Shown: piece after piece, positions 61,914 through 64,000 of the stretch | Layout: each line of letters starts with the position of its first letter | Position numbering within the stretch: position 1 is the first letter of the stretch | From: Paenibacillus macerans | Lineage (GTDB): Bacteria > Bacillota > Bacilli > Paenibacillales > Paenibacillaceae | DNA: 64,000 nt | NCBI RefSeq assembly: GCF_023715465.1 | Contig: NZ_JAMBOE010000002.1 | Span: 515,104-579,103 of the forward strand | Reading direction: 5' to 3' | The notes under the pieces: model-generated | What the model saw: only the letters and a program-made list of their open reading frames with translations | Databases searched by the model: none | Told to the model about the DNA's origin: nothing | Translations under genes and position numbers: made by a program

Positions 61914-62754
61914 CGTTTGTCTGCCCCCGCTCTTCCGCCTGCATCGCGATGCGCACCAGCTCTTTTTTGATTTCGGTCAATTGCGTATCGATGCGGGCAT
62001 CCACGCTGCCGAATGCGGAACGAATCACACAGCCCCGGTCTTTTACGGTCGGATCCGGCAAAATTTGCAGCTCCGCTTGCGAATCGATCGCCAGGCTGAG
62101 TTCCTCTCTGGCCGCCTGCACGAAAGCAAAGTGAACGGGTGAAACGCATAACGTAAGAATGCCTTGCTCCCGTTTGCGCGCCAAGCTTTTCTTGATCAGC
62201 TCCAGCGTAAAATCCGGATCGACGCTCAGTTGCTTATCGATAACCTTCTCGGCGATCGCGCTGCTAAGCTCCACAAGAAACGGTTCAGCCTCCTGAATGA
62301 TCCGTTCTTTCTCTACGTAAGCCTGCTGCAGTACGGCTCCCGCTTCCCGCATCATTTCGTCAATTTTGGCCTTCAACGCCAGCTCCGCTTGAACTTTGCC
62401 TTCCTCAAACCCTTGGATGAAGCCTTCCGATTTGACTGCTTCTATTAAATGCTCATCCTGCTCACGGCGCTCCTGCCACCAAGTTTCGATTTGCTCCCGG
62501 GCTTCGGCAAGCAGTTGCTCGGCTTGTTCCGACGCTTCCCTTACCTGACGTTCGGCAAACTCCTTGGCATCGTCAAGCATTTGCTTGCGGACTTGTTCCG
62601 CGGCGATATCTTCCGGCGATGGAACATCTTCCTCTACGGCAGGGGTCTCCACTTTATCATGCTGATCTAAGGGAGTCTCGAACGATTTCGCCAAATTGAG
62701 CTGTTTCAAAACTTCCACCGGAACGTACTGCGACACCTTAATCAAATTAGACAA
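61897..62754 (-). CDS. fliH: Flagellar assembly protein FliH
   Basis: 285 residues, Glu/Gln-rich with a coiled coil (about 55-190) and a C-terminal domain containing GCVIRSAFGSVDARIDTQLTEIKKEL, which binds FliI. I choose TTG 62754, nine bases after GGCGGAGGAG; the ATG at 62763 would touch that site. Overlaps the fliG end by eight bases. Confidence 0.94.
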   Translation of the reverse strand: MSNLIKVSQYVPVEVLKQLNLAKSFETPLDQHDKVETPAVEEDVPSPEDIAAEQVRKQMLDDAKEFAERQVREASEQAEQLLAEAREQIETWWQERREQDEHLIEAVKSEGFIQGFEEGKVQAELALKAKIDEMMREAGAVLQQAYVEKERIIQEAEPFLVELSSAIAEKVIDKQLSVDPDFTLELIKKSLARKREQGILTLCVSPVHFAFVQAAREELSLAIDSQAELQILPDPTVKDRGCVIRSAFGSVDARIDTQLTEIKKELVRIAMQAEERGQTNDERER

Positions 62755-63763
62755 TGATGTCATCTCCTCCGCCACGGGCGATGATGATCTCACCAGCTTC
62801 TTCCAATCTGCGGATCGTAGCTACGATGCGGGTCTGTGCTTCTTCGACATCACGCAGCCGCACAGGTCCCATGTATTCCATTTCTTCCTTGAACGTCTCG
62901 GACATCCGCTTCGACATATTGCGGAAAACGGCTTCCCGGACTTCTTCGCTGGCCACTTTGAGGGCAAGCTGCAGATCCGCGTTTTCTATGTCGCGAATAA
63001 TCCGTTGGATCGAGCGGTTGTCGATGTTGACGATATCTTCGAAAACAAACATCCGCTTTTTGATCTCTTCGGCCAACTCCGGATCTTGAATTTCCAACGA
63101 ATCGAGAATCGTTCTTTCCGTGCCCCGGTCGACCCCATTCAAAATTTGCACGATCGACTCGATGCCGCCCGCGCTGGTGTAGTCCTGAGTTACGGTAGCG
63201 GACAGCTTTTGTTCCAGGACGCGTTCAACCTGAGAAATCACTTCCGGAGACGTGCTGTCCATCACGGCGATTCTTCTGGCAACCTCCGCCTGCTTCTCCT
63301 GCGGCAAAGAGGAGAGAATAGCCGCCGCCTGCTCAAATTGCAGATAGGACAAAACAAGGGCAATCGTCTGGGCATTCTCGTTCTGAATAAAGTTTAAAAT
63401 TTGGTTCGGGTCCGCCTTGCGGGCAAAGTCGAAAGGTCTCACCTGCAAGGTCGCCGTCAACCGATTGATAATGTCCAGCGCCTTGGACTGCCCCAGCGCC
63501 TTCTCCAAAATCTCCTTGGCGTAATTGATGCCGCCCTGCGTAATATACTCCTGGGCCAGACAAATCTGGTGAAACTCGGCCATGATCATCTCTTTTTCCA
63601 CGCTGTCCACTTTGCGGACGTTGGCAATTTCAAGCGTCAATTGCTCGATTTCCTCATCGCGCAGATGTTTAAAAATTTCCGCCGATACCTCGGGTCCAAG
63701 CGTGATCAACAATATGGCCGCTTTCTGTCTCCCGGTTAACACCGTGCTCGTTGTTTTTGACAA
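62747..63763 (-). CDS. fliG: Flagellar motor switch protein FliG
   Basis: 338 residues, equal to B. subtilis. N-terminal FliF-binding domain (LTGRQKAAILLITLGPEVSAEIFKHL), middle domain with EHPQ-like QFEQAAAILSSLPQEKQAEVARRIA, and the C-terminal torque helix with charged KRMFVFEDIVNIDNRSIQRIIRDI. TTG 63763 lies six bases after AGAGGTG; the upstream GTG is inside that site. Confidence 0.97.
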   Translation of the reverse strand: MSKTTSTVLTGRQKAAILLITLGPEVSAEIFKHLRDEEIEQLTLEIANVRKVDSVEKEMIMAEFHQICLAQEYITQGGINYAKEILEKALGQSKALDIINRLTATLQVRPFDFARKADPNQILNFIQNENAQTIALVLSYLQFEQAAAILSSLPQEKQAEVARRIAVMDSTSPEVISQVERVLEQKLSATVTQDYTSAGGIESIVQILNGVDRGTERTILDSLEIQDPELAEEIKKRMFVFEDIVNIDNRSIQRIIRDIENADLQLALKVASEEVREAVFRNMSKRMSETFKEEMEYMGPVRLRDVEEAQTRIVATIRRLEEAGEIIIARGGGDDIIV

Positions 63764-63774
63764 TGCGTTCACCT

Positions 63775-64000
63775 CTAATCGTCAGCTAGCCATGTGCGAA
63801 GCAAGTTAACGAATTCCTCCGGCTTCTTCTTGGCCAGCGTCTCCAGTTGTTTGCGCACTTGGTTCTCATTCGTGACCGAATCCAAATTAATGGACGGGAA
63901 TTCCGGAGTGAGAGGCATCGAAATTTCTTCTTCCTCTTCTGCCAGTTGTTGCTTGCGGCGACGGCGGAACAAGACGAATCCAATGCCTGCCAGTGCCAAC
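63775..64000 (-). CDS. fliF: Flagellar MS-ring protein FliF (C-terminal part)
   Basis: The last 74 or so residues only; the rest lies beyond the window. Visible are the end of the second transmembrane helix (ALAGIGFVLF), basic RRRRKQQ, and the FliG-binding tail EEFVNLLRTWLADD. Twelve bases before the fliG start. Confidence 0.93.
   Translation of the reverse strand, partial: LALAGIGFVLFRRRRKQQLAEEEEEISMPLTPEFPSINLDSVTNENQVRKQLETLAKKKPEEFVNLLRTWLADD

Overview
The window looks like a chromosomal segment of a motile, endospore-forming Gram-positive of the order Bacillales, most likely Paenibacillus or a close relative. This rests on gene order, protein sequence, RNase J, PolC, dipicolinate synthase genes and the style of the intergenic repeats. 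I ran no database search. All recognised genes are on the minus strand, so transcription runs from base 64000 towards base 1. I see no tRNA, rRNA, CRISPR array, prophage, insertion sequence or defence system.

Region 64000 to 34937 is a fla/che cluster. It runs fliF (cut by the window end), fliG, fliH, fliI, fliJ, a MotE/YlxF-like gene, fliK, flgD, a small flagellar operon gene, a hook gene, flbD, fliL, fliM, fliY, cheY, fliO, fliP, fliQ, fliR, flhB, flhA, flhF, flhG, cheB, cheA, cheW, cheC, cheD, a small membrane protein, sigD, a DUF342/FapA protein, a short acidic protein, a SwrB-like protein and a MltG-N-terminal-like protein. Genes overlap or nearly touch, and the first good terminator after fliF is at 34898-34922. 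Together they encode the MS ring, switch, export apparatus, hook assembly, chemotaxis signalling with CheC/CheD/FliY adaptation, and the late flagellar sigma factor.

Region 34702 to 9656 holds core information-processing and envelope genes in the conserved Bacillales order: rpsB, tsf, pyrH, frr, uppS, cdsA, dxr, rseP, proS, polC, rimP, nusA, rnpM, ylxQ, infB, rbfA, nrnA, truB, ribF, rpsO, pnp. Strong SigA-like promoters precede rpsB, rimP and rpsO. Terminators separate rpsB, tsf, frr/uppS, proS/polC, rpsO and pnp.

Region 9486 to 1 holds a YlxY-type polysaccharide deacetylase homologue, an M16 peptidase, dUTPase, dipicolinate synthase (dpaA-dpaB), aspartokinase dapG, dapA and an RNase J. The asd gene that sits between dpaB and dapG in Bacillus subtilis is missing, but a frameshifted C-terminal stub of it remains at 4327-4397. 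This is the clearest unexpected observation.

The second theme is dispersed intergenic repeats. The gaps at 6002-6705, 29390-29939 and 33659-34003, plus the polC 3' flank, hold related short repeats in both orientations, including a 30-nt unit shared between sites 23 kb apart and an 18-bp perfect inverted repeat bracketing a gap. I found no wholly new multigene system. The candidates for undescribed biology are these repeats, a structured rpsB leader, and three poorly characterised proteins in or next to the fla/che cluster.
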